Part shown: positions 52,342 through 60,655 of the stretch, piece after piece
Layout: every line of letters begins with the position of its first letter
How positions within the stretch are numbered: the stretch's first letter is position 1
Assembly: GCA_964475595.1 (NCBI GenBank)
Contig: CAYYXG010000004.1
Location: 105,386 to 169,385 of the forward strand
Direction of reading: 5' to 3'
Length of the DNA stretch: 64,000 bases
Origin: RGEC01 sp964475595
GTDB lineage: Bacteria > Bacteroidota > Bacteroidia > NS11-12g > UBA955
Translations under genes and position numbers: made by a program
Notes under the pieces: generated by a model
Database searches by the model: none
What the model saw: only the letters and a program-made list of their open reading frames with translations
What the model was told of the DNA's origin: nothing

Positions 52342-52755
52342 TTAATGCGCTTCCGTATAGGCCTTATAATTGTTCAATATGGCCTGCCAGCCGTTTCGCT
52401 GCAATTCAATTGGGTTTTCATTTTCCGGGTCGAATGTTACGCTTACTTCTGTTTTGTCTTCTAATTCTTTGAAGATTACGCTTACATTTCGTCCGCCCAT
52501 CGTGTAGCTAAATGATTCGCCTTCCTCTAAGGCTGTATAGATGGCTTCAAAGTCGAAGCCAAAGCTGCCGTCTCTGGCTTCCATTCTGGCAACATACCGC
52601 CCTCCAACGCGCATGTCATTGGATGCGGAAGGGCAGTGCCAGCTGGGATCTGCAAAGTTCCATTGGGTGATGTGTTCGGGAAGGGTGTAGTAATCCCAGG
52701 CTTTTTGTTTGTTTGCAGCCACCAGGGCGTTAACGGTTATGGTGTGGGTTGTCAT
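52342..52755 (-). CDS. SRPBCC (AHSA1-like) domain protein
   Basis: A 137-residue START-like protein. Signatures are ITVNALVAANKQKAWDYYT, ITQWNFADPSWHCPSASNDM and GGRYVARMEARDGSFGFDF, ending with VSVTFDPENENPIELQRNGWQAIL. The fold binds small hydrophobic ligands or acts in stress responses; no specific role can be assigned. It stands alone with 78 bp before the channel gene, both on the - strand. Confidence 0.9.
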   Translation of the reverse strand: MTTHTITVNALVAANKQKAWDYYTLPEHITQWNFADPSWHCPSASNDMRVGGRYVARMEARDGSFGFDFEAIYTALEEGESFSYTMGGRNVSVIFKELEDKTEVSVTFDPENENPIELQRNGWQAILNNYKAYTEAH

Positions 52756-53124
52756 GAATTATGCATATTAAAGTGAACTTAATTAAATTGGCCATTTATG
52801 AATGAATGGTGGTCAAAAATACGGAAAATATAACGCCCGGTTTCTCATTGTATCTCGCCCCATAGGGTGGGGTTTTAATCCGACCCTATGGGGCGAGGGA
52901 GGCACATACCTAAATGGGATTTAACCAATCACCAGATATTTTTTTAAAAAGGCCTTATTCAATGCCTGTCTGGGTTTTAGCGCGGAAATATTCATAAAGA
53001 AAGATGCTTATAATTTAAAGAGGGAAGGGAATACAAAAAAATAAAACAGTGAAGAGGGCGGGGCTAGAATTATTTTTTTAATTAAAAAAGAAGTCGTAAT
53101 GTAGCTGATGTAAACAACAACGAT
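52756..53124. other. Intergenic gap with a long inverted repeat, no gene seen
   Basis: 369 bp of AT-rich sequence between two divergent genes. The only clear structure is the 15-bp inverted repeat at 52854-52897. A near -7 sequence before the CAP-like gene was not found. Confidence 0.5.
52854..52897. repeat. 15-bp inverted repeat (CTCGCCCCATAGGGT) with 14-nt loop
   Basis: Arms CTCGCCCCATAGGGT (52854-52868) and ACCCTATGGGGCGAG (52883-52897) are perfectly complementary. There is no T-tail, so a terminator role is unlikely. A shorter, imperfect relative of one arm occurs near 44753-44769. It could be a protein-binding operator or a mobile palindrome. Confidence 0.6.
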
Positions 53125-53865
53125 ATGAAAAAGTACATCGCAATTCTAATCGCAATTCTACCAATCTTAGGATTTGGACAGATTTCATACGAGAAACTCC
53201 CACAGTCTTTTGGGAATTCTACTGACTACTCATTATTCAGAGTGAATTGCAATTCTGTTTATACGTCAGCGCTAAACAAGGATCGTGCTTCGGTTGGTAA
53301 ATCTCCGGTGGTAAATGACAATGTGTTAAATGCTTACGCATATCAAAGAGCAATAAAATATGCAGAAAAAATAGTAAACAATCCGGAGGCTTACTTTGGA
53401 GAGGATACTGATGGTATTTTCCATTATAGAGATTCCTTCGGTAATCGATACGGAAGAGCACATGATGGCTTTGCCGAGATAAGCGGAAATTGTTCTAATT
53501 TTAAATCGGAAAACTTTGCACCATCTGCCGAATTTGTTTTGTCATACGGAGGAAATTTATCCGATATGAAATCTGATTTCTTGCTAGAGAACAGGATGTC
53601 AGTTCTTGGAAGAAGGATAACATGGACAGAATATATTACTAACGAATGGATCACTGGGCTTTATCAAAACTCCCCTGCCCATTTGGCTAACCGAAGAAAC
53701 ACTAACACTACATATAAGGGGGTGAAAATCGAGTGTGGTAAATACAACTGGAAGAAATACGGATACGCTATGATTATGGTTAACGTTAAAGTTAAGCATC
53801 CATACTATGAGGGATTAATGATAACTAAATCAACAATAGTGTCATACGAGTTGTTTAGTGAATAA
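53125..53865 (+). CDS. Secreted CAP/SCP-like domain protein
   Basis: A 246-residue secreted protein with a signal peptide (MKKYIAILIAILPILGFG). The mature part resembles the CAP (SCP-like) fold: LNKDRASVGKSPVVNDNVLNAYA near the start, then HDGFAEISGNCSNF, NEWITGLYQNSPAHLANRRN and YAMIMVNVKVK. The SPAHLANR and YAMIM order matches CAP families, although the classical catalytic-like histidines are not all visible. Function is unknown. A hairpin terminator follows its stop codon. Codon use is AT-rich compared with the M1 peptidase gene. Confidence 0.7.
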   Translation: MKKYIAILIAILPILGFGQISYEKLPQSFGNSTDYSLFRVNCNSVYTSALNKDRASVGKSPVVNDNVLNAYAYQRAIKYAEKIVNNPEAYFGEDTDGIFHYRDSFGNRYGRAHDGFAEISGNCSNFKSENFAPSAEFVLSYGGNLSDMKSDFLLENRMSVLGRRITWTEYITNEWITGLYQNSPAHLANRRNTNTTYKGVKIECGKYNWKKYGYAMIMVNVKVKHPYYEGLMITKSTIVSYELFSE

Positions 53866-53879
53866 AAAAGAAAACACAA

Positions 53880-53913
53880 AAACCCCGGACGGATTCGAAT
53901 TCGTCCGGGGTTT
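53880..53913. terminator. Intrinsic terminator after the CAP-like gene
   Basis: A 12-bp perfect stem (AAACCCCGGACG/CGTCCGGGGTTT, 53880-53891 and 53902-53913) with a 10-nt loop. A-rich and T-rich flanks suit both directions, so it would also serve the - strand gene fragment at 53932. Confidence 0.8.
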
Positions 53914-53931
53914 ATAGTTAATAATTTTATA

Positions 53932-54156
53932 TTATCTGGCAAGATCTTTTTGCCATTTTGCAATATTTACCTTCTTGATTCCAAATCCGATCGAAAGAGA
54001 TGTCGTCTCCTCGAAGCTTGGACAATCTCCGGGTTTAGATCCTTTACCAACACTCTTAGATCCTATTGATATGATTGGGATAGGTATTCTTATAATTTTA
54101 GTCGAGAACCTAGAGGGGAGACTAACCTTAATTGGATATGTGCTGCCAAAGACACC
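53932..54156 (-). pseudogene. Possible C-terminal gene fragment
   Basis: An open - strand stretch of 74 codons plus stop, with no start codon and an in-frame stop at its left boundary. Read as protein it has a plausible composition and a natural end (FGSTYPIKVSLPSR, then IPIPIISIGSKSVGKGSKPG, then KKVNIAKWQKDLAR). It lies behind a shared terminator (53880-53913), as the end of a real gene would. The + strand ORF at 53975-54184 is on the opposite strand of the same DNA. I do not recognise a family. It could equally be chance, so confidence is low. Confidence 0.3.
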
Positions 54157-54247
54157 CTATGTTGAGATTTATGACGTAGCTTAATATCGTACAAAAATAT
54201 ACATTCATTCCAATTTTCCAACACTTTTTATTTCCCCATTCCTTCCC

Positions 54248-54255
54248 CACATTTG
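54248..54255 (+). promoter_or_regulatory. Candidate -7 box (CACATTTG) of the M1 peptidase, 4 nt from the GTG
   Basis: CACATTTG-TAAG-GTG: seven of the eight positions agree with TAnnTTTG (C in place of the first T), with a 4-nt distance to the start codon as at lptB, tadA and 47375. It supports the GTG at 54260 as the start. Confidence 0.4.
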
Positions 54256-54259
54256 TAAG

Positions 54260-56113
54260 GTGAAATTTCTGTTGTTGCTTTCCACGCTGTGCCTGCTGGC
54301 CTGCACCACCCCTAAACCCAAGAAAATGACCGTTAAAAACCATAGCTTTTCCAATTATGAAGAGGTGAAACTGAAGCACCTGAGCTTACACCTGAAGGTG
54401 GATTTCAGCAAAAAAGAACTCTGGGGCTCCGCTACCCTGCAAATAGCGAATACAGCAGGGGCTTCGCATATAATACTAGACCATAAAACCCTGAAGGTGG
54501 ATCATGTGGCTGTGACCGATGTGAATGGGAAAATCAAAGAAGTTTCGTTTGAAATTGGGCCGGAAGACAGCGTGCTGGGCGCAGCCCTCATCATTCCCAT
54601 AGAAAAAGATACCCGAGAAGTGTCTGTGGCCTACCACACCACCCCCGAATCGGAAGCCCTGCAATGGTTGTCGCCCGAACAAACCCACGACAAAAAGAAC
54701 CCGTTTTTATTCTCGCAAAGCCAGGCCATTCTGGCCCGCACCTGGATTCCCCTGCAGGATTGTCCAGCCGTGCGCTTTACCTACGATGCCAGCATCGAAG
54801 TGCCGACCCACCTGATGGCCATGATGAGTGCCGAAAACCCTACCAGCAAAAACGCTGAAGGCAAATACATATTCAAACAGACCAAACCCATTCCCAGCTA
54901 CCTGATGGCACTGGCGGTGGGTGATGTGGAGTTTACCTCGTTGGGGCGCAACAGTGGCGTGTATGCCGAGCCGGGTATGCTGAAGAAATCTGTGTGGGAA
55001 CTGGCCGACATGCAGAGCATGATAGACAGCGCCGAAGCGCTCTACGGGCCCTACGCCTGGGGCCGCTATGATGTGCTGGTGTTGCCCCCGAGTTTTCCGT
55101 TTGGCGGCATGGAAAATCCCGTGCTCACCTTTGCCACACCCACCATCATTGCCGGCGACCGTAGCTTGGTGAGTCTGGTGGCCCATGAACTGGCCCATAG
55201 CTGGAGCGGCAACCTGGTTACCAACGAAACCTGGAGCGACTTCTGGCTGAACGAGGGCTTTACCGTGTATTTCGAGCAGCGCATCATGGAAAAAATTTAC
55301 GGCCACGATTATGCCGAAATGCTGGCAGAGATTGGCCGTGGCGAATTGCAGCATACCCTCGATGATTTCATGCAAACCACCCCCGACGAAACCAAGCTGT
55401 TTCTGAACCTCGATGGCCGCAATCCCGATGATGGTGTTACCGACATTGCCTACGAAAAAGGCCGCTTTTTTCTGCGCCGCATAGAGGAAGTGGTGGGCCG
55501 CCCCGCCTGGGATGCCTTTTTGAATGACTATTTCAAAACGCATGCCTTCCAGACCATGAACACCACGCGGTTTATCGCCTACTTAAATGAAAAACTGCTT
55601 AATAAGCATCCCGGACAGATAGACCTGAATGCGTGGATCTACGGCACCGGATTGCCCAAAGATGCGCCTGTGGTGAAGAGCAAGGAACTGCAACGTGTAG
55701 AAACCGATATTGTAACCTATACAAAAAGCCGCAACCCTGCGGATATTCATACCAAAGACTACACCACCCACCACTGGCTGCATTTGCTGCGGGGGTTGCC
55801 TGCGCTTACGGTACAGGAAATGGCGGCGCTGGATAAGGCCTTTACATTTACCGGCATTGGCAATGCCGAAACTGCCTGCGACTGGTACACCCTATCGGTG
55901 AAAAATGGATATGAATCCGCTTACCCCGAAATGGCGGTATTCCTAAAATCCGTGGGAAGAAGGAAATTTTTGTTGCCTATATACAAGAACCTCGTGAAAA
56001 CCGCCAAGGGCAAGGCATTGGCGGAGCAGATTTTCAGTGAAGCCCGTAAAGGTTACCACGCCGTGGCTTCAGGCAGCATTGAAGAAATCATTGCTAATGC
56101 AAATCCTAAGTGA
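54260..56113 (+). CDS. M1 family zinc aminopeptidase (LTA4 hydrolase-like), lipoprotein
   Basis: Metallopeptidase of 617 residues that removes N-terminal residues from peptides, probably lipid-anchored in the periplasm (lipobox LLAC after about 14 residues). The exopeptidase motif is FGGMENPVLTFATP (from about 281). Zinc residues are H309, H313 and E332 in HELAHSWSGN...LNEGFTVYFE. A C-terminal alpha-helical domain (about 470-617) resembles leukotriene A4 hydrolase. The start is GTG at 54260, which is followed by a lipoprotein signal and preceded by a promoter box. It overlaps the next gene by GTGA. Confidence 0.94.
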   Translation: MKFLLLLSTLCLLACTTPKPKKMTVKNHSFSNYEEVKLKHLSLHLKVDFSKKELWGSATLQIANTAGASHIILDHKTLKVDHVAVTDVNGKIKEVSFEIGPEDSVLGAALIIPIEKDTREVSVAYHTTPESEALQWLSPEQTHDKKNPFLFSQSQAILARTWIPLQDCPAVRFTYDASIEVPTHLMAMMSAENPTSKNAEGKYIFKQTKPIPSYLMALAVGDVEFTSLGRNSGVYAEPGMLKKSVWELADMQSMIDSAEALYGPYAWGRYDVLVLPPSFPFGGMENPVLTFATPTIIAGDRSLVSLVAHELAHSWSGNLVTNETWSDFWLNEGFTVYFEQRIMEKIYGHDYAEMLAEIGRGELQHTLDDFMQTTPDETKLFLNLDGRNPDDGVTDIAYEKGRFFLRRIEEVVGRPAWDAFLNDYFKTHAFQTMNTTRFIAYLNEKLLNKHPGQIDLNAWIYGTGLPKDAPVVKSKELQRVETDIVTYTKSRNPADIHTKDYTTHHWLHLLRGLPALTVQEMAALDKAFTFTGIGNAETACDWYTLSVKNGYESAYPEMAVFLKSVGRRKFLLPIYKNLVKTAKGKALAEQIFSEARKGYHAVASGSIEEIIANANPK

Positions 56114-56982
56114 GTGCGGAATTTGAGAAACTGCATGCACCCCTGCAACCTTTGAAAATAGAGGGTATTGAGGGGGATGTGCATATTCAGCGCGATGATT
56201 TGATCCACCCGCTGGTGAGTGGCAACAAATGGCGCAAACTGCAACATCACTTACTGTTGGCTGCACAGGAAGGCAAGCAACACCTAGTTACGTTTGGCGG
56301 GGCCTACAGCAACCACTTGCTGGCAACCGCCGCAGTCGGTGCTATCACAGGGTTGAAAACCACCGCATTTTTGCGCGCCGATGAGCCTATCCACAATCAT
56401 TACCTCGCTGCGGCGCGGCTGTATGGCATGCAGCTGATTCCCGTTTCGCGGGAGGATTATCGCAATAAAAGGGGCTTGTTTTACAATCACTTCGGGCAGG
56501 ATGCAACGGCCTATTTCATTGACGAAGGAGGCGCAGGCCCGGCGGCATGGCCCGGTGTGGCCCGTGTGGTGCAGGGTTTGCCATTTGCTCCCGATTATAT
56601 CTTGCATGCTTCGGCTACGGCTACCACTGCCATAGGGCTTGCCACGGGCATAAAAGCATGTGGGTATCACACGCGTGTATTGGCGGTGGCGATATTGAAC
56701 AATGCCGAAGAACAGCGCCGATTGATACAGGAAGCGGGTTTTGCGGATGTGGTGGAAGTGCCGGATGGCTATGCCTTTGGTGGCTACGCCAAGGTGCCGG
56801 ATAATCTCATGGATTTTGTTCAAAGTGCCATTGCCCAAACGGGCATTTTGTTTGATCCCGTATATACGGGCAAAGCCCTGTGGGCGTTGCGTGAGTTGAA
56901 GCCTGATGGCAAGGGCGTGTTTTTACATACCGGCGGCAGCATGGGGCTGTTTAGCGATGCGTTTTTATCCCGCCATATGTAG
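56110..56982 (+). CDS. ACC deaminase / D-cysteine desulfhydrase family PLP enzyme
   Basis: A fold II PLP enzyme of 290 residues. The PLP lysine is K40 in SGNKWRKLQ. The family motif TFGGAYSNHLLATAAVGA (about 60-77) follows, and the C-terminal phosphate and substrate region FDPVYTGKALWALREL and FLHTGGSMGLF is intact. It acts on ACC or D-cysteine; the sequence alone does not tell which. The start GTG overlaps the M1 stop codon. The last codons (SRHM and stop) lie inside the REP palindrome that starts at 56969. Confidence 0.9.
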   Translation: MSAEFEKLHAPLQPLKIEGIEGDVHIQRDDLIHPLVSGNKWRKLQHHLLLAAQEGKQHLVTFGGAYSNHLLATAAVGAITGLKTTAFLRADEPIHNHYLAAARLYGMQLIPVSREDYRNKRGLFYNHFGQDATAYFIDEGGAGPAAWPGVARVVQGLPFAPDYILHASATATTAIGLATGIKACGYHTRVLAVAILNNAEEQRRLIQEAGFADVVEVPDGYAFGGYAKVPDNLMDFVQSAIAQTGILFDPVYTGKALWALRELKPDGKGVFLHTGGSMGLFSDAFLSRHM

Positions 56983-57016
56983 AGACGCGCAATTGCGCGT
57001 CTCTACATATGGCGGG
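56969..57016. repeat. REP palindrome, 48 bp, at the end of the PLP enzyme gene
   Basis: Perfect self-complementary sequence centred on 56992/56993. The core at 56979-57006 starts GTAGAGACGCGC and ends GCGCGTCTCTAC. GTAG at the foot of the hairpin is the signature tetranucleotide of REP elements recognised by RAYTs. A second copy of the 30-bp core sits in the RAYT gene at 57410-57439. It may also act as a transcription terminator for the gene it ends. Confidence 0.85.
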
Positions 57017-57039
57017 GTTTATAAAAGAAGCACAATGGT

Positions 57040-57050
57040 GCGTCTTTACA
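57040..57050. repeat. Half REP element (GCGTCTTTACA) at the RAYT 3' end
   Basis: GCGTCTTTACA differs at one position from the REP arm GCGTCTCTACA and overlaps the RAYT stop codon. It looks like the remnant of a third element. Confidence 0.5.
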
Positions 57051-57567
57051 CCGCGCGCGCATCGGCGGCCCATTTTGCCGGGTTAAAGGCAATGTAACGC
57101 CTAATGGCATCCAGGGCCTCTTGGTCGCGGATAATGCGGTCATAGAAGCGGCTTTGCCAGGCAAATGGGATGTTGTTTTGATTGGTATGGCGCTTTACCG
57201 ATGATTTATAGGCCCGGATAACGGCGCCGAGGTTTTGTGATTGCGGTCCGAATGCATTAGGCGCCCAATCGGTTTTATCGGGGTTGTTAAAATACAAAAT
57301 GCCGTGTATGTGATCGGGCATAATGACAAATGCATCCAATTGCACAAACGGATAATGTTGGGGTATTTGCAACCAAAAATCGTGTGCCACCGTGCCCGTT
57401 TCGGTGTATTGTAGAGACGCGCAATTGCGCGTCTCTACAATATCACCGAAATAATGCACCCGATTTTTGGTACAAATGGTTACAAAATACCACCCATCCG
57501 CACCATAATCATATCCGGGCAATCGGTTGGAGGGTATGCGGTATTTGTTTTGGAAGAGGTCGGACAT
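57046..57567 (-). CDS. REP-associated tyrosine transposase (RAYT, IS200/IS605-like Y1)
   Basis: Single-domain HUH endonuclease of 173 residues thought to move REP palindromes. The HUH site is H86-x-H88 in MPDHIHGI. The tyrosine segment is IRRYIAFNPAKW, and the family start FVTICTKNRVHYFGDIV is present. Residues about 44-54 (VETRNCASLQY) are encoded by the REP palindrome at 57400-57450 and lie in a loop after the first beta-strands where family members vary. The catalytic motifs are outside this segment and look intact. REP copies lie at both ends and inside the gene. Confidence 0.92.
   Translation of the reverse strand: MSDLFQNKYRIPSNRLPGYDYGADGWYFVTICTKNRVHYFGDIVETRNCASLQYTETGTVAHDFWLQIPQHYPFVQLDAFVIMPDHIHGILYFNNPDKTDWAPNAFGPQSQNLGAVIRAYKSSVKRHTNQNNIPFAWQSRFYDRIIRDQEALDAIRRYIAFNPAKWAADARAV
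57400..57450. repeat. REP palindrome inside the RAYT coding sequence
   Basis: The core 57410-57439 is identical to 56978-57007. Outer arms TTCGGTG and CACCGAA extend the pairing to 57400-57450 with a 1-nt asymmetry. It is in frame on the - strand and encodes VETRNCASLQY. Confidence 0.85.
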
Positions 57568-57705
57568 TAATTCATTTTAAAATCATCATTTCCCTTTCCC
57601 CACGCTTACATAAATCGCCAATAGGGCTTCTTGTATATGGTTCTAAAGAAAATAGATAGGTGCTTTGGTTTCAATTACGACGTAATAGAGGCCTCCATGA
57701 AATTA

Positions 57706-60648
57706 TTAATGCCTAACAAGTAGCTTTTGCGTGACGCGTTTATTTGTGCCGGACAGTGTCACAAAATATAGTCCGCTGCTAAAGTTACTTGTATTAACAC
57801 TAAAGGCACTTTTTCCGTTTATAACATTAACCGAGGCAGATGTCATTTGCCGTCCGGATAAATCGGAAACCGTTAGCAAATAATTACCATCTTCCGAAGA
57901 AAAGCAATTGAGTTCTGCCATTTGGTCTGCAGGATTGGGTTGCACCACTATCTGTATCGAAGCAGCATTCTTTTTGTTTGAATGGCCATTCAAAGTGTCT
58001 TCAGGGTTGTTGTCCGATGGCGTTATTCGGGAAGCCTGATCGGCAGCATATTCCTTGTTGATTCCTTTGCAAAAAGATGAAACTTGCCCATCTGTTGCCT
58101 CGGTTGTTGAACCTATGCCATAGAAGCTGGAATTAACATTCAAAACACATGCAGGACTAATACTGCAATTCGGCAAAGTTTCGATATCCCTGTAAGCCGT
58201 CAAATGCGCTTCATAGCCGGATTGAACCGTAATATCTCCTGTCAATTGAATATTTTCAGCATTTACATGAATAATATTGCCAGAAACAGAGGTAACATAA
58301 GGGCTTGAGGTCTTAATTTCTTCGTTATTAATGGTCAATGTACCGGGTTGGTATTTCACCAAAGTAGATAAATTGTTTTCAGATACCCATGCCCCTTTTG
58401 CTTCAATCAGGTCAACGCCACCCTCCTTATCATAAATGAGATAGGTAAAAACCTGCGTGGTTGAAATTTTACCTCCGTTACTGCCCAACTGTTTAAACAC
58501 CATTTGCGGCATGAGTTTCATTTTGATTTTTTTAATGTTGTACTTCATTTGAGCGGTCATATCAAATAAATTATTTTCCAAATCAAATACTCCCAATGAA
58601 TAAGTATTCTCATAAAAAATTACCGATGTTTTATTAAATGGAGGCGGCAAAAATGTTTTTGTTTCCCTTTCAGTTGCTATGCCGCTAAAAGTTCTAAATC
58701 GTGCATCAACCACCATTTGTCCACCAAATAACTGTTCTGCAGAGTTTGTTATTTCCTCCCAATCGGTGGTTAAAACAAGCTTCTCATTGCTGGTATTCGT
58801 TTTAACAAAATGGGACAGCACAGTGAGGTTTGAATTGCTTAAATCTACTTTGTGTGATTTATCTGATCCAAATTGCGGGTTATCATAATATAATTGATCG
58901 GGGCAATCAGATTCCAATTCTATTTCAAATGTGACCATGGTTTTTGTTTTGGCAAAATCAAAATCAACATTGTGATTGAATCGGTATAATAATTTATCTT
59001 TTAATTTAAAATAAATATCTTGTTTAAATCTTTGGGTGTGCACCACATCATATGTCGCGGTTCTACTTCTTGTTTCTGCATATATTAAATTCTGCCAATC
59101 AGACCAGGCGCCGAAATTTCCAATATTGCGAACCCAGAAATTACTTTTAGCATAAACGCCTTTTTGACCCACTTGAACTGAGGGGGTGCGCAAAAGTGCA
59201 AAAAGCCCGACCGGCTTGTTCCAGTAAGGATAATTAAACGCGCCTATTTGATTAACTGCAGGATTAAAACTACCAGGATTATATAAATTTGAAATAGAAC
59301 TTATGTTCTCTTGGTCGATAGTGCCATTAATCACCATTTCAGAAAATGTGGCCGTTGGCATGGTTGGTTTAACAGGGGCTTTTGTAAAATCCGATCCAAT
59401 TAATTGTTGCGATAAGAAATCAAAGCCCTTTCCCAGTAAACTTTCTGAAGTGGACCTGATACCTGCTGCCATTTTATCCGCATTGCCGGCATCAAAATTT
59501 CCATCTATTTTTTTCATGTATTTGGCAACAAATTCCTTGGCCCCTTTGGTTGGCACCAAGGCACCCAAAGTGCCGTTCACCAGCAGCGTTTTGGACAGTG
59601 ATACCAGCTCTCTGGCAATCTGGTTTTGTGGTTTATTGTAGGTTGCCAGTTTCGTGGAATAAGCTGCCATTTCAGTTTCATAATCATCATACATATTGCC
59701 AAGTTTTTTGTACAAAATGGAGCCACCACCCTTGCTAACATTTTTTAAAATGCTGTTATTGGTCAGATAATCTTCATCGAATTCATTTACCGGCAATGTA
59801 GCACTTACTGATCTGCCCTGCAGATTAACATTCCATGAATTTATACTTTGATAATCTAATTGCCATAATGTGGGTTGTTCGCAAACACAAGGATCAAAAC
59901 CCAATTGAAAATCACTTGAGAACCATGTGTTATTATTTCCTGGATATGGGTTGTTAGAACTCATATAGTCGTGTAGGGTTGGCAAATCTAGAGCCCTGTC
60001 GTAACTGCCTAAATGCCTAAAAACTCCTGAAACTGGAGTATTGAAACTTTGCCTAACATGTTTCAAAGTGGTTATAACCTGTTGGCCTATCGTATTCGAT
60101 AAATCTCCATATAAATTACCAAAATGTCGCAATTTTCCTGTATACCGGTTATATAAAAAGAAATAAGGAGTTTTTGGATTGGCTAGCGATGTTGCAGCAG
60201 GGTTAATTCTATTCGGGTTAGGGGTAGATATATTTTCTAAATTGGGATAATATCCTAAATTCATCCACATCAGTTCCCAACCATCTGCCCAATGCCAATC
60301 ACAATTAATTGGCAAAGCACCATTTTGATGCAAATAGCTATACTCACTCGGCATCTGCGTGCTAAATGGTGAAAACATTGGATTACCTGGCGTAAAAGAC
60401 CAATTGAGTCCGCTTGAAACTACAGGTATCCCATTCCAGCTAGATCCAGTGTGTGAACCCCAATTAAATCGGTTTATAAATTCATTAACGGTATGACCAT
60501 TTAATGGATTACCATTACCATCTTTCATCTCATTATTAATAGGGTTGCTTGGATTTGTACTTGCGTCATTCAAGCATTGACTTTTTATACTATTAATATC
60601 AGTTACTATTAGTACAAACAAAAAAATTGTTTTTATTATATTTTTCAT
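57706..60648 (-). CDS. Large secreted protein with T9SS type A sorting domain
   Basis: A 980-residue secreted protein. The signal peptide (about 24 residues) ends near SIKSQC. I do not recognise a domain in the first 650 residues (landmarks NRFNWGSHTGSSWNGIPVVS, FFLYNRYTGKLRHFGNLYG and PSVQVGQKGVYAKSNFWVRN). Residues about 780-830 are short-strand rich (YVTSVSGNIIHVNAENIQLTGD). The last 80 residues, from VVQPNPADQMAELN to KRVTQKLLVRH, form a type A sorting domain, so the protein should leave the cell through the type IX system. It is the last gene of a - strand operon that also has three lipoprotein genes. AT-rich compared with the flanking housekeeping genes. Confidence 0.85.
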   Translation of the reverse strand: MKNIIKTIFLFVLIVTDINSIKSQCLNDASTNPSNPINNEMKDGNGNPLNGHTVNEFINRFNWGSHTGSSWNGIPVVSSGLNWSFTPGNPMFSPFSTQMPSEYSYLHQNGALPINCDWHWADGWELMWMNLGYYPNLENISTPNPNRINPAATSLANPKTPYFFLYNRYTGKLRHFGNLYGDLSNTIGQQVITTLKHVRQSFNTPVSGVFRHLGSYDRALDLPTLHDYMSSNNPYPGNNNTWFSSDFQLGFDPCVCEQPTLWQLDYQSINSWNVNLQGRSVSATLPVNEFDEDYLTNNSILKNVSKGGGSILYKKLGNMYDDYETEMAAYSTKLATYNKPQNQIARELVSLSKTLLVNGTLGALVPTKGAKEFVAKYMKKIDGNFDAGNADKMAAGIRSTSESLLGKGFDFLSQQLIGSDFTKAPVKPTMPTATFSEMVINGTIDQENISSISNLYNPGSFNPAVNQIGAFNYPYWNKPVGLFALLRTPSVQVGQKGVYAKSNFWVRNIGNFGAWSDWQNLIYAETRSRTATYDVVHTQRFKQDIYFKLKDKLLYRFNHNVDFDFAKTKTMVTFEIELESDCPDQLYYDNPQFGSDKSHKVDLSNSNLTVLSHFVKTNTSNEKLVLTTDWEEITNSAEQLFGGQMVVDARFRTFSGIATERETKTFLPPPFNKTSVIFYENTYSLGVFDLENNLFDMTAQMKYNIKKIKMKLMPQMVFKQLGSNGGKISTTQVFTYLIYDKEGGVDLIEAKGAWVSENNLSTLVKYQPGTLTINNEEIKTSSPYVTSVSGNIIHVNAENIQLTGDITVQSGYEAHLTAYRDIETLPNCSISPACVLNVNSSFYGIGSTTEATDGQVSSFCKGINKEYAADQASRITPSDNNPEDTLNGHSNKKNAASIQIVVQPNPADQMAELNCFSSEDGNYLLTVSDLSGRQMTSASVNVINGKSAFSVNTSNFSSGLYFVTLSGTNKRVTQKLLVRH

Positions 60649-60655
60649 TTTGCTG

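Larger units (their letters stand above)
53866..54259. other. Intergenic gap before the M1 peptidase gene
   Basis: 394 bp that hold the terminator at 53880-53913, the doubtful gene fragment at 53932-54156 and the promoter box at 54248-54255. No further RNA or gene was recognised. Confidence 0.5.

Noticed and set aside
53975..54184. 69-codon + strand ORF
   Set aside because: It has no recognisable composition of a protein family, no promoter, and lies opposite the possible - strand fragment; both are doubtful.
54707..55543. 278-codon antisense ORF inside the M1 peptidase gene
   Set aside because: The + strand protein has the full M1 motifs; the antisense product has no family resemblance and is explained by GC-rich codon use.
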